64,000 nt of DNA from Planctomycetota bacterium (GTDB taxonomy: Bacteria > Planctomycetota > PLA2): contig JAJFFF010000013.1 of NCBI GenBank assembly GCA_021776785.1, forward strand, positions 1 through 64,000. The letters run 5' to 3'. Positions 1-8,347 of the stretch are shown in pieces. Position 1 is the stretch's first letter. The number at the start of each line of letters is the position of its first letter. A model generated the notes under the pieces. It was given only the letters and a program-made list of their open reading frames with translations. It had not been told where the DNA came from and did not search any database. A program made the position numbers and the translations under genes.

Positions 1-492
1 ACGGGCGCGATTGACGGCCTCCGCCATGACTTGGCTCTTCGCCACGATGCGGTGGAACGAGAATCGTTCCGAGTTGCGCTGCGCCGCGTCCTCGGACTGT
101 TGCTGAAGACGCTTGTTCTTGACCGACTTGCGGACCACAACGTCCAACTCATCCCAGTTGAGCGGTTTGGTGACATAGTCCGACGCCCCGTTGCGGATCG
201 CTTGCACCGCGGTGTCGATCGAGCTATGCCCGGTCATGACGATGACCGCGGTGCCTGGATAGATCTCAGCGATCCGCGGAATGGCGTCGATACCCAGGCC
301 GTCGGGCAAATTCACGTCGAGCAGGATCAAATCCGCTTGATCCTCTTCAAGTCGCTGCCACATCGCAGTCAGCGATGCGACCGACGCTACTTTGAAGTCG
401 CGGCCACGAAGCTGCGCGGCCAACGTGTTCGCGACGAGGGGCTCGTCGTCGACGATGAGCACGGACTCCGGTACCGAAACTGTGCGATTCAC
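1..492 (-). CDS. NtrC-type response regulator, N-terminal part (cut by window edge)
   Basis: Reading the minus strand from a GTG at 490-492 gives 164 residues before the window edge. Residues 9-125 are a receiver domain: acidic pair D15/D16, phospho-acceptor D59 in LLDVNLPDG, the switch threonine T87 in MTGHS and the conserved K109 in YVTKP. After a helical linker, residues 149-164 (IVAKSQVMAEAVNRAR) match the opening of a sigma54-interacting AAA+ domain, so the protein is probably an NtrC-like activator of sigma54 promoters, normally 450-480 residues. The start is supported by GGGAG about 8 bases upstream. A cognate kinase is not in the window. The receiver call is firm; the AAA+ part rests on a short stretch. 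Confidence 0.85.
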   Translation of the reverse strand, partial: MNRTVSVPESVLIVDDEPLVANTLAAQLRGRDFKVASVASLTAMWQRLEEDQADLILLDVNLPDGLGIDAIPRIAEIYPGTAVIVMTGHSSIDTAVQAIRNGASDYVTKPLNWDELDVVVRKSVKNKRLQQQSEDAAQRNSERFSFHRIVAKSQVMAEAVNRAR

Positions 493-788
493 TAAAGGAA
501 TCTCCCGTACCCCGGGGCTTACACGACCTGAAAAGCCCGTCGTCTAGAGGCCTGATCGCGCATCGCCTATCGCCCTCCGACGGAAGTGCCGCTTCCGAGG
601 CTCCTTCTTGGCCCCTTCTGCAGCGTTGCATGGTGTCCGGAACGCGTGAGTGTATTGGGCCTTCCTTGTGGTCCCCCGACCACGGCCCAGTTCGGAGTAT
701 ACCACCTTGGGCAGTCGGTCTGTTGACCGAGTAAGGTGGTGGGGCGCGGCGTCTCGATGAATCGTTTCGGAGCGGCGTAGAGGACAAC
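493..788. promoter_or_regulatory. Divergent intergenic region with two short hairpins
   Basis: This gap separates the minus-strand regulator from the plus-strand deacetylase, so it should hold both promoters. I see two inverted repeats: CGGAAG/CTTCCG arms at 581-597, and GTGGTC/GACCAC arms around CCCC at 668-683. Neither is followed by a T-tract. No convincing -35/-10 pair was found. ORFs crossing this gap lack family resemblance and look spurious. Confidence 0.3.
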
Positions 789-1448
789 TTGAAACGACTT
801 CTCGTGATTGCTGCTCATCCCGACGATGAGTCGTTCCTGTTCGGCGGTGCGCTCGCGGTGCACGCGTTGGCCGGTGGCGCGACGGCTCTCTTGTGCCTGA
901 CCGATGGCCAAGCGGGTCGAACTGGCGGCCTTTGCACACAAGACGAGCTCGGATTCGTGCGTCGGCGCGAACTTGAAGCCGCGGCCGAGGTCTTAGGGGT
1001 CGGCGAACTCATCACTCCTGGCTTGATGGACGGTGCGTTGGCGGGAATGGACGCGGCCGAAGGGCACGAGTACGTGCGTGCGGCGATCGCTTCGTTTGGA
1101 CCCGACGTGCTCCTGACGTTTGGGCCGGAGGGCGCGAGCGGTCACGACGACCACAAGACATGTTGGCGCTGGACGCGGGCGGTGGCCGGCGAAACGCCGG
1201 TATTTGCAGCGACGTTTCCGCAGGCATTGTGGGGGCGTGTGCGTGGGGGTGAGCCGCTCCCCGCCAACACGGTGATTGATGTGTCCCGCGCCGGCGATGC
1301 GAAGGTCCGCGCGTTCTCGTGCCACAAGACGCAGCAGGACCACCTCGATCTGCACAACATGATGACGGCTGGATTTGCGGGCCGCGAATACTACGCGCGC
1401 GTTTCACCGCCCTGGCCGGCGGATGCGGCTCCCGCGACGTCTTTTTGA
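789..1448 (+). CDS. PIG-L (LmbE-like) family deacetylase
   Basis: A 219-residue protein of the zinc-dependent PIG-L family, which removes acetyl groups from N-acetylglucosaminyl compounds (as BshB and MshB do in thiol synthesis). The zinc motif AHPDDE is at residues 8-13 and the second metal motif SGHDDH near residue 117. The start is TTG, chosen because GAGG lies five bases before it and the LmbE fold begins at once (KRLLVIAAHPDDE). No glycosyltransferase or ligase of bacillithiol or mycothiol synthesis is nearby, so the substrate is unknown. No operon partner: the next gene is on the opposite strand. Confidence 0.9.
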   Translation: MKRLLVIAAHPDDESFLFGGALAVHALAGGATALLCLTDGQAGRTGGLCTQDELGFVRRRELEAAAEVLGVGELITPGLMDGALAGMDAAEGHEYVRAAIASFGPDVLLTFGPEGASGHDDHKTCWRWTRAVAGETPVFAATFPQALWGRVRGGEPLPANTVIDVSRAGDAKVRAFSCHKTQQDHLDLHNMMTAGFAGREYYARVSPPWPADAAPATSF

Positions 1449-1571
1449 CGGGCGCATTCGGTCAGCGCACGAAGAAACGGGACCGCCGCCGCTCGACCCT
1501 CCTCGGCCACGGTCCCGTCCTCCCGTCGCATCGGCGTCCCCGTCATAGCGAAGACGCGTTTTCGAACACGC

Positions 1572-2045
1572 TTAGCCCATCTGGCCAGCGGCCTGCTGAT
1601 GACGCTGCAGGATGCGCTGGAAGATCTGGGTGAGAGTGTTCGCTGCTTCGGCCAGGTACAAGCGCACCATGCCGATCGTTGTGTTGTCGTCGAAGACGAC
1701 CGCGAGGATCGTTCGGTTTCCGACGAGCGTTACCTGAATGTTGGCGCGCTTGCCTTGGTGGAACAGGTTTAGGAACGTGTCCTCACCGAGCATCAGCGCC
1801 ATCTGGCGCGTCGCCGCGAACGCACCGGCCACGAGGCCGCAGATCGCGTCGATGTCGATCTTGTCGTCCGATCCTTCGCGCGTGATCAGGTGACCGTCTT
1901 TGTCGACGAGGAACGCGCCGCTTGCTTTCGCGCGCGCCAAGAATCCACGCAGCGTGGCGTTGATCTCCGACATCTCTTCGCGATAGAAGCGAAGACGATC
2001 CCGTCTTAGCTCTTCATCTGTCTTTTGTTGCATCGGGCCGGGCAT
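1572..2045 (-). CDS. Roadblock/LC7 domain protein, MglB-like
   Basis: A 157-residue protein whose residues about 25-140 have the Roadblock/LC7 pattern (GAFLVDKDGHLI, a central helix, then TILAVVFDDNTTIGMVRLYL). MglB proteins of this fold act as GTPase-activating partners of MglA. The gene lies 20 bp downstream of an MglA-like GTPase gene on the same strand, so the two are almost certainly one operon. The start ATG at 2043-2045 is chosen over the longer open frame because upstream residues run into the coding region of the GTPase gene in another frame. The N-terminus is a charged helix. Confidence 0.88.
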   Translation of the reverse strand: MPGPMQQKTDEELRRDRLRFYREEMSEINATLRGFLARAKASGAFLVDKDGHLITREGSDDKIDIDAICGLVAGAFAATRQMALMLGEDTFLNLFHQGKRANIQVTLVGNRTILAVVFDDNTTIGMVRLYLAEAANTLTQIFQRILQRHQQAAGQMG

Positions 2046-2065
2046 GGCACTCTCTCCTCTTTCCT

Positions 2066-3658
2066 CTACAGCAGTATGTGGACTAGATATCCAACGGCTG
2101 CGAGGGCAACCAAAGTAAACGTCGTGCCGGCGGCGACATGGCTCGCCGGCACGTACGGGGTCTTCCAATCTTCTTGGCGGCGTCCGTTGCGCCGGCCTTC
2201 TACGCGACGGTCTTTGCGGCGGCGATCGGTCGCGATGCGAACTTCGCGCTCTTCGTCTTCCCAGCTCTGCACGGGGACGGCGCCGGCAACGGCGACAACG
2301 CGGCCGCTGCGACCGGGTGCGGTCGGCGTGCGAAACGCGTAGTCGTCGTAGGTCGGGGTGCGCGAGGGCGACGTATCCGCCCACGGGTTCGGCGCGGGCT
2401 GCAGCGGCTGTACACCGTCGTCTTGCTCGTCGGCCGGCGCTTCGACAGCGTCCAGTTCCTCCGCGGCCTCCGCGATAAACGCGGGGGGCGCCAACGCTTC
2501 GGTCTCCTGCGGCTCTTCGACCGTTTCTTCGATCTCTTCCTTGCGCGACTTCTTCGCTCCCGCGCGCCACGGCGGCGTAAACGACAATCCGGCGCGCGAC
2601 TCGAGCGGAGCAGCCATATGACCCACATCGTCCAGTGTCGGGGCGCCCTCGAGGTCGTCGTAGACGGGGGCGTCGGGGACGCTCGGTAACGGCGACACCT
2701 GGATCGGTGCGGCTTGCACCGGTTGGGCCTCTTGCGTCCGCGCGGGACGCGGCGTCGCGGCGGGCGGTGTGGGCGCGGCGCGCGTCGGCGTCGGCGCTTG
2801 CGCGGCGACGGGGGCGTCCAGCACGGGCTCGGGTGTCGGCTCGGGTGTCGGCTTCGCCGTCGGCGTGGCGACCGGCGACTTCGGGAGCGGCCTTGGGGCG
2901 ACCGGCGCTTCGGTGACCGGCGGAGTCAACGGAAGGCGTGGCGCTTCCACGGTGGTCTCGCGCGGTTGCGGCGGTACGGGCGCAGGCGCCGCTGCGGCAG
3001 CGGGCGCGGCGACCGGCGCGGGCGCGGCGGGAGCAGATTCGTTTGCTTCCTTTCCGTCCGGCGCGCGGTTCCCCATGAGCTTGGCCGTGTTGACCAAGAC
3101 CGCTTGGGTCACGCCCTTGAGCGTTGCGAACACGCCATTGCCGGCTTCGGCGACCGCCGCAAACGACGTGCGCCCTTCCGGATTCAGATTCCGCTGCAAT
3201 TCATCCGCGCTCATGGCGTCGGGGAGATCGCTCTTGTTCCATTGCCAGATCAGCGGGACATCTTGGATATCGCGGCCTAGTTGCGCCAAGTTCTCCGAGA
3301 GGTCGCGCAGCGCTTCGCGGTTGGCTTCCAACTGATGCGCGCTCGAGTCCGCCACGAACACGATCCCGTCAACGCCTTCCAACACGAGCAGACGCATCGA
3401 GTGCTGGTTGGCGATGTAAGGAACGGCGTAGAGGTGGATCTTCGTCTTGATCCCCGCCACCGTGCCGATGTTGAGGGGCAAGAAGTCGAAAAAGAGCGTC
3501 CGGTTCGTGTCGGTCGCGATCGTCGTGAGCGCACCTCGCACGTGGCTGGGGCTCCGGTCGTGGATCGAACGCAAATTCGCCGTCTTACCCGACCGCGGAG
3601 GGCCGTAGTAGACGACTTTGCATTGGACTTCGCTCTTGGCGAAGTTGATCTGGACCAT
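2066..3658 (-). CDS. MglA-like small GTPase with Pro/Ala-rich linker and C-terminal membrane anchor
   Basis: Residues 1-195 form an MglA-type Ras-like GTPase: P-loop GPPRSGKT near residue 20, the LYAVPYI stretch matching the MglA switch region, GVDGIVFVADSS, and the specificity motif NKSDLPDA. Ordinary MglA is about 195 residues and soluble. Here about 310 further residues follow, rich in Pro, Ala and acidic residues, then a basic patch with repeated RR pairs and a terminal hydrophobic helix (about residues 508-530, ending AAVGYLVHILL). This is the layout of a tail-anchored membrane protein. It is co-transcribed with the MglB-like gene. MglA/MglB pairs set cell polarity and motility in Myxococcus; the role here is inferred only. 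Confidence 0.85.
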   Translation of the reverse strand: MVQINFAKSEVQCKVVYYGPPRSGKTANLRSIHDRSPSHVRGALTTIATDTNRTLFFDFLPLNIGTVAGIKTKIHLYAVPYIANQHSMRLLVLEGVDGIVFVADSSAHQLEANREALRDLSENLAQLGRDIQDVPLIWQWNKSDLPDAMSADELQRNLNPEGRTSFAAVAEAGNGVFATLKGVTQAVLVNTAKLMGNRAPDGKEANESAPAAPAPVAAPAAAAAPAPVPPQPRETTVEAPRLPLTPPVTEAPVAPRPLPKSPVATPTAKPTPEPTPEPVLDAPVAAQAPTPTRAAPTPPAATPRPARTQEAQPVQAAPIQVSPLPSVPDAPVYDDLEGAPTLDDVGHMAAPLESRAGLSFTPPWRAGAKKSRKEEIEETVEEPQETEALAPPAFIAEAAEELDAVEAPADEQDDGVQPLQPAPNPWADTSPSRTPTYDDYAFRTPTAPGRSGRVVAVAGAVPVQSWEDEEREVRIATDRRRKDRRVEGRRNGRRQEDWKTPYVPASHVAAGTTFTLVALAAVGYLVHILL

Positions 3659-3879
3659 GATTCGATACCGCTTCCCGTGACGCGCAGCTGCGCGTTGAAC
3701 TCTGCAATCCCTATCGGCTTGTTGCGCGGGCGATCTGAAGTGCGAGATGCGAGTTGTAAGTGCATGCTGGACATGAGGTTAAGGCGGCCGTGGCCCGCTG
3801 ATTCCCCCGATCCTTCTCCTCTTGCCGCCCCGCTGCGGATTCGACCCCGACGTTTCGCGATCCAAGACAACCGTGAATA
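3659..3879. promoter_or_regulatory. Divergent intergenic region between mglA-like and glgA
   Basis: A 221-bp gap between two divergent operons, expected to carry both promoters. I see no strong inverted repeat, terminator or clear promoter hexamer pair. Confidence 0.3.
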
Positions 3880-5313
3880 ATGCGGCTTATGACCGCGCGC
3901 GTTTGGCATGTCTCGATGGAATGCGTCCCGTTTTCGAAAGTCGGAGGAATGGCGGACGTCGTGGGAGCACTGCCCGCGGCGCTGCGCGGCGTCGGGGTCG
4001 ATGCGCGCGTGTTGACTCCTTACTACCCCCAGCTTTACCGAGGTGAGGTGGGCGCCGAGGTGGGCGCGTTTGACGTTTGGATCGGCGATGCGCCGCATCG
4101 CGTGCGATTGCTTGAGGCGGGGCCGCACACGGTGCTGGTCGATCAGCCGACGGCGTTCGATCGACCCGGCGTGTACGACGATCCGACGCGCGGCGAGGGA
4201 TTTGACGACAGTTTGTTCCGTTGCCTTGTCCTGCAACTCGCCGCGCGCGTTGCGTTTCAGCGCGGCATTTTGGAAGCGGACATTGTCCATTGCCACGACA
4301 ACCACACCGGAATCTTGCCGGCGTATGTGAAAGACGATGGCGGACCCAAGTCCGTGTTCACCATCCACAATCTTGCGTATCAAGGCGTGTACGGCGCGGA
4401 TCAGTTTTGGCTGACGGGTTTGTCTTCGGATCGCTTCTACGGACACTCTGCGTTCGAGTACTACGGTGACTTGTCGTTGATGAAATCCGGCCTGCTGCAC
4501 GCCGACTTGGTGACGACCGTGAGCCCGAGCTATGCGGCCGAGATCGTGCGGCCGGAGTTCGGGCAAGGACTGGACGGCGCACTGCGCGGGTTGGGCGAGC
4601 GGCTTGTCGGCGTGATCAACGGGATCGACACCGACCTCTGGAATCCGGCGACCGATGAACTTTTGCCGTTCCCATTCGACGCGAGCGATCCGAGCCGCAA
4701 AGCCGACGTCACGCGCGCATTGCGCGAGCGGACGGGGCTTAACGATGACCCCGCTTCGCCCCTCTTAGGCATGGTTTCGCGCGTTACGCATCAAAAAGGA
4801 TTGGACTTGGTGGGGTCGATTCTGCCGCACCTTATGCGCCGCGGAGCGCAAGTGGTGCTTTTGGGATCGGGCGACGCTTCGATTCTCGATCTGTTTCGCG
4901 GGGCGGCCGGGCGTTGGCCGGGGCGCGTTGGGCTGTTGACCGGCTACGACGAGTCGCTCGCGCACCTTGTGTATGGCGGGGCGGACGTGTTCTTGATGCC
5001 GTCGCGCTTTGAGCCGTGCGGGCTTTCGCAGATGTACGCGATGCGCTACGGCGCGGTTCCGGTCGTTACGAAGATGGGGGGCCTCAACGATACCGTGCCT
5101 CCGTTCGATGAAAAGTCCGGCGAGGGTGTTGGCGTTTTGGCCGACTGGGCGACCGCGGAGTCATTTCAGGGTGCGGTCGACTACGCGTTGGACCTTTGGC
5201 CGCGCAAGCGCTTGTTCTCGCAGATGCGGACCAACGCCATGAAGCGCGACTTCGATTGGGAGCGGAGCGCGGCGCGGTACGCGGAACTCTATGAGCAGGT
5301 GTTGTCCGCGTGA
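3880..5313 (+). CDS. glgA: Glycogen synthase (ADP-glucose type, GT5)
   Basis: A 477-residue protein with the GT5 layout. The N-terminal ADP-glucose binding motif reads KVGGMADVVGALP (family KTGGLADV) near residue 20, VFTIHNLAYQGVYG follows, and the C-terminal half has GMVSRVTHQKGLDLV and the nucleotide-binding SRFEPCGLSQMYAMRYG near residue 375. It elongates alpha-1,4-glucan. Length is normal. An alternative ATG lies three codons in (MTARVWHVSMECVPF) and may be the true start. It overlaps the following sugar-kinase gene by four bases, so the two are translationally coupled. No glgB, glgC or glgP is in the window. Confidence 0.95.
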   Translation: MRLMTARVWHVSMECVPFSKVGGMADVVGALPAALRGVGVDARVLTPYYPQLYRGEVGAEVGAFDVWIGDAPHRVRLLEAGPHTVLVDQPTAFDRPGVYDDPTRGEGFDDSLFRCLVLQLAARVAFQRGILEADIVHCHDNHTGILPAYVKDDGGPKSVFTIHNLAYQGVYGADQFWLTGLSSDRFYGHSAFEYYGDLSLMKSGLLHADLVTTVSPSYAAEIVRPEFGQGLDGALRGLGERLVGVINGIDTDLWNPATDELLPFPFDASDPSRKADVTRALRERTGLNDDPASPLLGMVSRVTHQKGLDLVGSILPHLMRRGAQVVLLGSGDASILDLFRGAAGRWPGRVGLLTGYDESLAHLVYGGADVFLMPSRFEPCGLSQMYAMRYGAVPVVTKMGGLNDTVPPFDEKSGEGVGVLADWATAESFQGAVDYALDLWPRKRLFSQMRTNAMKRDFDWERSAARYAELYEQVLSA

Positions 5314-6131
5314 ACGTTTGGGCGGCCGACGTTGGTGGCGGGTCGATTCGGGCGGCGTTGGTTTCGTCGTCCGGGCAGATCTTGGCGCGACACACCGCGC
5401 CGACACCGCAGGACCCTGTCGAAGGTGTCGCCTTGGTGCGCCGGATGTGGGACGGCTTCGGGCCTGCTGCAGGCGCCGCGCTTGCAATTGCCGGGGGCGT
5501 GCGTGCGTCGGACGGGGAGATCACCCAGTCGCCAAACCTTGCGCGCTGGGAAGGGACGCGGCCCGGCCGGCAGTTGGGCTGTCCCATCTGCAACGATGCG
5601 AACGCGGCCGCGCTGGGCGAGCTATGGCGCGGGTCGCTTCGCTCCGTACGGCACGCCGTCATGGTGACGCTCGGGACCGGCGTCGGCGGGGCCCTTTTGC
5701 TGGATGGGCGCCTGTTTACGGGCGCCAACGGGTGTGCCGGTGAAATCGGGCACCTGCCGGTGGGGGACGGCGTGTTGGAAGATCTGGCCAGTGCCAGCGC
5801 CGTGGCCCGCGCGGCCGGCGTTGCGCATGCGGCCGAGGCGGCCTCGCGCGCGCGCGCCGGCGACGCTCAGGCGCGCGCCGCGTTCGACCATGCGGGCCGT
5901 GCGTTGGGAATCGCCCTGGCGGGCGTTGTCAACCTGCTCAACCCGCAGACGCTTTGTCTGGGCGGTGGAATGGGGGCGGCGTTTGATCTGCTCTTGCCAT
6001 CGCTTGAACGAGAAATCAACCAGCGCGCGTTTCGATTGGCGCGCGAGCCGCTTTCCATTGTTCCGGCGACGCTTGGCGGTGACGCCGGGATCTATGGGGC
6101 CGCCTATTTTGCTTTGGAGAATCATCTATGA
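5310..6131 (+). CDS. ROK family sugar kinase
   Basis: A 273-residue ROK protein: phosphate-binding DVGGGSIRAALV at the N-terminus and the ROK signature VMVTLGTGVGGALLLDGRLF with GCAGEIGHLPVGDG near residue 145. The usual ROK zinc cluster CxCGxxGC after the GHLP motif is absent; the sequence goes straight to GVLEDLASASAVAR. Such variants occur among bacterial glucokinases. The GTG start overlaps the glgA stop (GTGA), and the stop overlaps the next gene's ATG. Its place behind glgA suggests it feeds hexose phosphate toward glycogen; substrate (glucose or another hexose) cannot be read from the sequence. Confidence 0.88.
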   Translation: MNVWAADVGGGSIRAALVSSSGQILARHTAPTPQDPVEGVALVRRMWDGFGPAAGAALAIAGGVRASDGEITQSPNLARWEGTRPGRQLGCPICNDANAAALGELWRGSLRSVRHAVMVTLGTGVGGALLLDGRLFTGANGCAGEIGHLPVGDGVLEDLASASAVARAAGVAHAAEAASRARAGDAQARAAFDHAGRALGIALAGVVNLLNPQTLCLGGGMGAAFDLLLPSLEREINQRAFRLAREPLSIVPATLGGDAGIYGAAYFALENHL

Positions 6132-6754
6132 ACGTCGAGCAGGCCATTCGTTCGCGTCGCAGCATCAAGACGTACGACACTTCGCATGAAATAGACGACG
6201 CGACGTTGCACCGCATTTTCGAGCAGGTGCAGCACTCGCCGTCGTCGTTCAACCTTCAACACTGGCGCTTCGTCGTCGTGCGTGACCAAGCTCGTCGCGC
6301 CGAGCTCAGCGCGGCCTCGTTCGGTCAAAAACATGTCGCCGATTGCTCCGCCGTCGTTGTCGTTTGCGGCAAGCTCACGGCCCACTTAGACGCGGCGCGA
6401 ACAAACGCGCACTCGCCTGCCGACGTCTTGAAATCACTCGTGCCCATGATTCAGGGGTTCTACGAGGGCCATGAAGCGTTCTCGCGGGACGAGACGTTGC
6501 GCAGTTGCGGACTCGCCGCGATGACGCTGATGCTCGTTTGCAAAACCGAGGGCTTAGACACCTGTCCGATGATCGGCTTCGATCCGAAGAAAGTGGCGGC
6601 GATTGTCGAACTCGACGAGCACCACATCCCGAGCATGCTGATCACGGTCGGCAAACACGACGGCCAAGTTCCGTTCCCGACGAGCCGCCTCGACCTAGAA
6701 GAGATCGTAAAAACCGAGACGCTAGGCGGCAAAGGCCTAAAAGCCGCAAACTAA
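6128..6754 (+). CDS. Nitroreductase family flavoprotein
   Basis: A 208-residue FMN-dependent nitroreductase-like protein. The N-terminal RRSIKTYD (family RRSVR.Y) and HSPSSFNLQHWRFVVVRD (the APSS.N.QPWRF FMN-binding pattern) are clear, and LAAMTLMLVCKTEGLDTCPMIGFD is the usual second FMN-contact region. Start overlaps the ROK kinase stop by four bases (ATGA), making it the third gene of the glgA operon. Physiological substrate unknown; the family covers nitroaromatic and quinone reduction. A run of three 16-bp repeats begins right after its TAA. Confidence 0.9.
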   Translation: MNVEQAIRSRRSIKTYDTSHEIDDATLHRIFEQVQHSPSSFNLQHWRFVVVRDQARRAELSAASFGQKHVADCSAVVVVCGKLTAHLDAARTNAHSPADVLKSLVPMIQGFYEGHEAFSRDETLRSCGLAAMTLMLVCKTEGLDTCPMIGFDPKKVAAIVELDEHHIPSMLITVGKHDGQVPFPTSRLDLEEIVKTETLGGKGLKAAN

Positions 6755-6802
6755 CCAACCAACGCAGGACCCAACCAACGCGGAACCCAACCAACGCGGG
6801 AC
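6755..6802 (+). repeat. Three tandem 16-bp repeats
   Basis: Units at 6755-6770, 6771-6786 and 6787-6802 share CCAACCAACGC followed by RGRAC, and differ at only one or two positions. They start at the base after the nitroreductase stop codon. No T-tract follows, so this is not an obvious terminator. Function unknown. Confidence 0.85.
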
Positions 6803-6838
6803 CACTTCTCTTTGTAAAACGCTGTAACCTGTTGCTGG

Positions 6839-7033
6839 AGCTTGTGTTATGTCTGTCGCTTGCGGGATTTTTCGCGCAAACTCAGCCTCCGCGCGGTGGA
6901 TCGCCAAGTCCGGGCCAAAATGCCGTTACCTGACGATTGGCAGCCATCGAGGCCGTTGGATGGCCCGTCGGCGGCCTGGACGAGCCCCATCGGCGTGCGC
7001 GAAAAATCCCGCAGTCCGACGACATAACAGCTT
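6839..7033. repeat. MITE-like element with long imperfect terminal inverted repeats
   Basis: An 18-bp sequence at 6861-6878 (TGCGGGATTTTTCGCGCA) recurs as an exact reverse complement at 6996-7013. Similarity continues outward on both sides: GTTATGTC next to the left copy matches GACATAAC next to the right copy, giving arms of about 35-40 bp and a total span near 195 bp. The 117-bp centre has no gene. The layout fits a non-autonomous transposon relic or an RNA with a long stem; with one copy in view it cannot be called mobile for certain. Confidence 0.55.
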
Positions 7034-7046
7034 GCTATACAAATGG

Positions 7047-8051
7047 TTATGCGAATGTAACGGGAGAAGTGGTCCCGTGCGAGGTCCCGTGTGAGCGGAC
7101 TATCGCTAGTGTTGTTGTGTCGAAGGGGGCGTCGGCCCATCGGCGCTTGTAGCCCATGTCCATGCCTAGGTCGTAAGACGTTACGCCTTCATCGGCTAGG
7201 CGCGCGATCTGTTCGATTTGCAACACGTTGCCCAGCGATGCGAACTCAAAACGTTCGTCGAAGCTGAACTGAAACCCTCGGTACGCACCCGCGCGCACGC
7301 CGCCGAAGATGTAGCCAATGTCGCAGCCGTCTTGTTGCGCGAACAGGCCGCGGAGGTCGCCGCGCCCACTCATACGGATGCCGATGCGGCGATAGAACTC
7401 GCGCATGTCCGGCGAAACGAGACCGGAGTCGATCGATCCCTTCCAGCTTTGTTTTTCGATCGCAATCATCCGTCTCATGCTGCGGTCCACGTCGTCGTCG
7501 AAACGTTCAAACGTGATCGCTTCTTCGGCAACGCGTCGTTGCGCGCGACGCAAGTTCTCGCGCGTCTTGGGCGAGCGGCGTCCCAGGTATCCATCGAGAC
7601 CACCGTCCAAGCTCGCGAGCCAGCGCCGCACGGAGGGTCCACCGCGCACCGTGAAGTGCGGGGCGAGTTGGGCGACCAAGTACGTGTAGAGCAGGCTCGG
7701 TCGTTTCACGCCGGAGATCAACATCGCTTGCCACGTGGGGTCGGTGCGGCACCAAGCGCCGAACTCTTCAACCAACGCACGCGGATCCGGACCAACGAGC
7801 GGGCAAGCGAATCCCCACATCACATCGCAGCCCATCCAGATCGAGTGCGTGTCGCTGTCGTAGCGCGCGAACGCGACGTAGCCCGTATCGCCGCGGCGAA
7901 GTTCCAATTCAAACCCATCCCCCCATGTCGTCTGGAGCGGGACGATCCAATCCGTGGACGAGCAAAACCCATCGATGTCGGGCGCCGCGAGGGCGGCGGC
8001 ATCAAACGCATCGCGCTCGCGCTCGAGTTGCTCTAAGGAAAGGGCCTGCAC
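7047..8051 (-). CDS. GNAT-superfamily acetyltransferase (BioF2/FemAB-like)
   Basis: A 334-residue protein with the double-GNAT layout of the CelD/FemAB-like group: a central SPKTRENLRRAQRRVAEE stretch typical of these proteins (compare KTRKEIRRARRR), an RRMIAIEKQSWKG segment, then GYIFGGVRAGAYRGFQFSFDERF and the final YDLGMDMGYKRRW pattern. Members add acyl or aminoacyl groups in envelope polysaccharide or cell-wall synthesis; the acceptor here is unknown. The start is GTG. The gene stands alone, convergent with the element at 6839-7033. Confidence 0.8.
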   Translation of the reverse strand: MQALSLEQLERERDAFDAAALAAPDIDGFCSSTDWIVPLQTTWGDGFELELRRGDTGYVAFARYDSDTHSIWMGCDVMWGFACPLVGPDPRALVEEFGAWCRTDPTWQAMLISGVKRPSLLYTYLVAQLAPHFTVRGGPSVRRWLASLDGGLDGYLGRRSPKTRENLRRAQRRVAEEAITFERFDDDVDRSMRRMIAIEKQSWKGSIDSGLVSPDMREFYRRIGIRMSGRGDLRGLFAQQDGCDIGYIFGGVRAGAYRGFQFSFDERFEFASLGNVLQIEQIARLADEGVTSYDLGMDMGYKRRWADAPFDTTTLAIVRSHGTSHGTTSPVTFA

Positions 8052-8347
8052 ACCCGTAGTATCTCCCTGTTTTTGAGAGCCGGCGGGTTTTGTTTTGTTC
8101 CGGCGCGCGAACGGGTCATTCTGGATCGCGCGAACTCGCCGGAAGCGATGGCGTCTAATTGGGACCGTGCTTCGCCAGCAAGAAGATCGATCCGCCGATG
8201 AACGCGATCTGCGAGGTCTCTGCGATGTGCTGGTGGCGTTCGTTTCTGTCCCGGCACCGCTGTGGGCCTTGAGACGAAACGGTAGCGACGTGGCGGGCTG
8301 GATCGAGAGTCACGAAGCCACGTATTCGACTAGCGCGCGCCGGCTAT
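8052..8347. other. Intergenic stretch without a convincing gene
   Basis: About 296 bp between two minus-strand genes. Several short frames are open on both strands. One minus-strand frame ends in a peptide with a hydrophobic stretch (IAFIGGSIFLLAKHGPN, stop at about 8156) but has no good start or ribosome site. I do not call a gene. The promoter of the acetyltransferase gene should lie at the left end. Confidence 0.3.
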
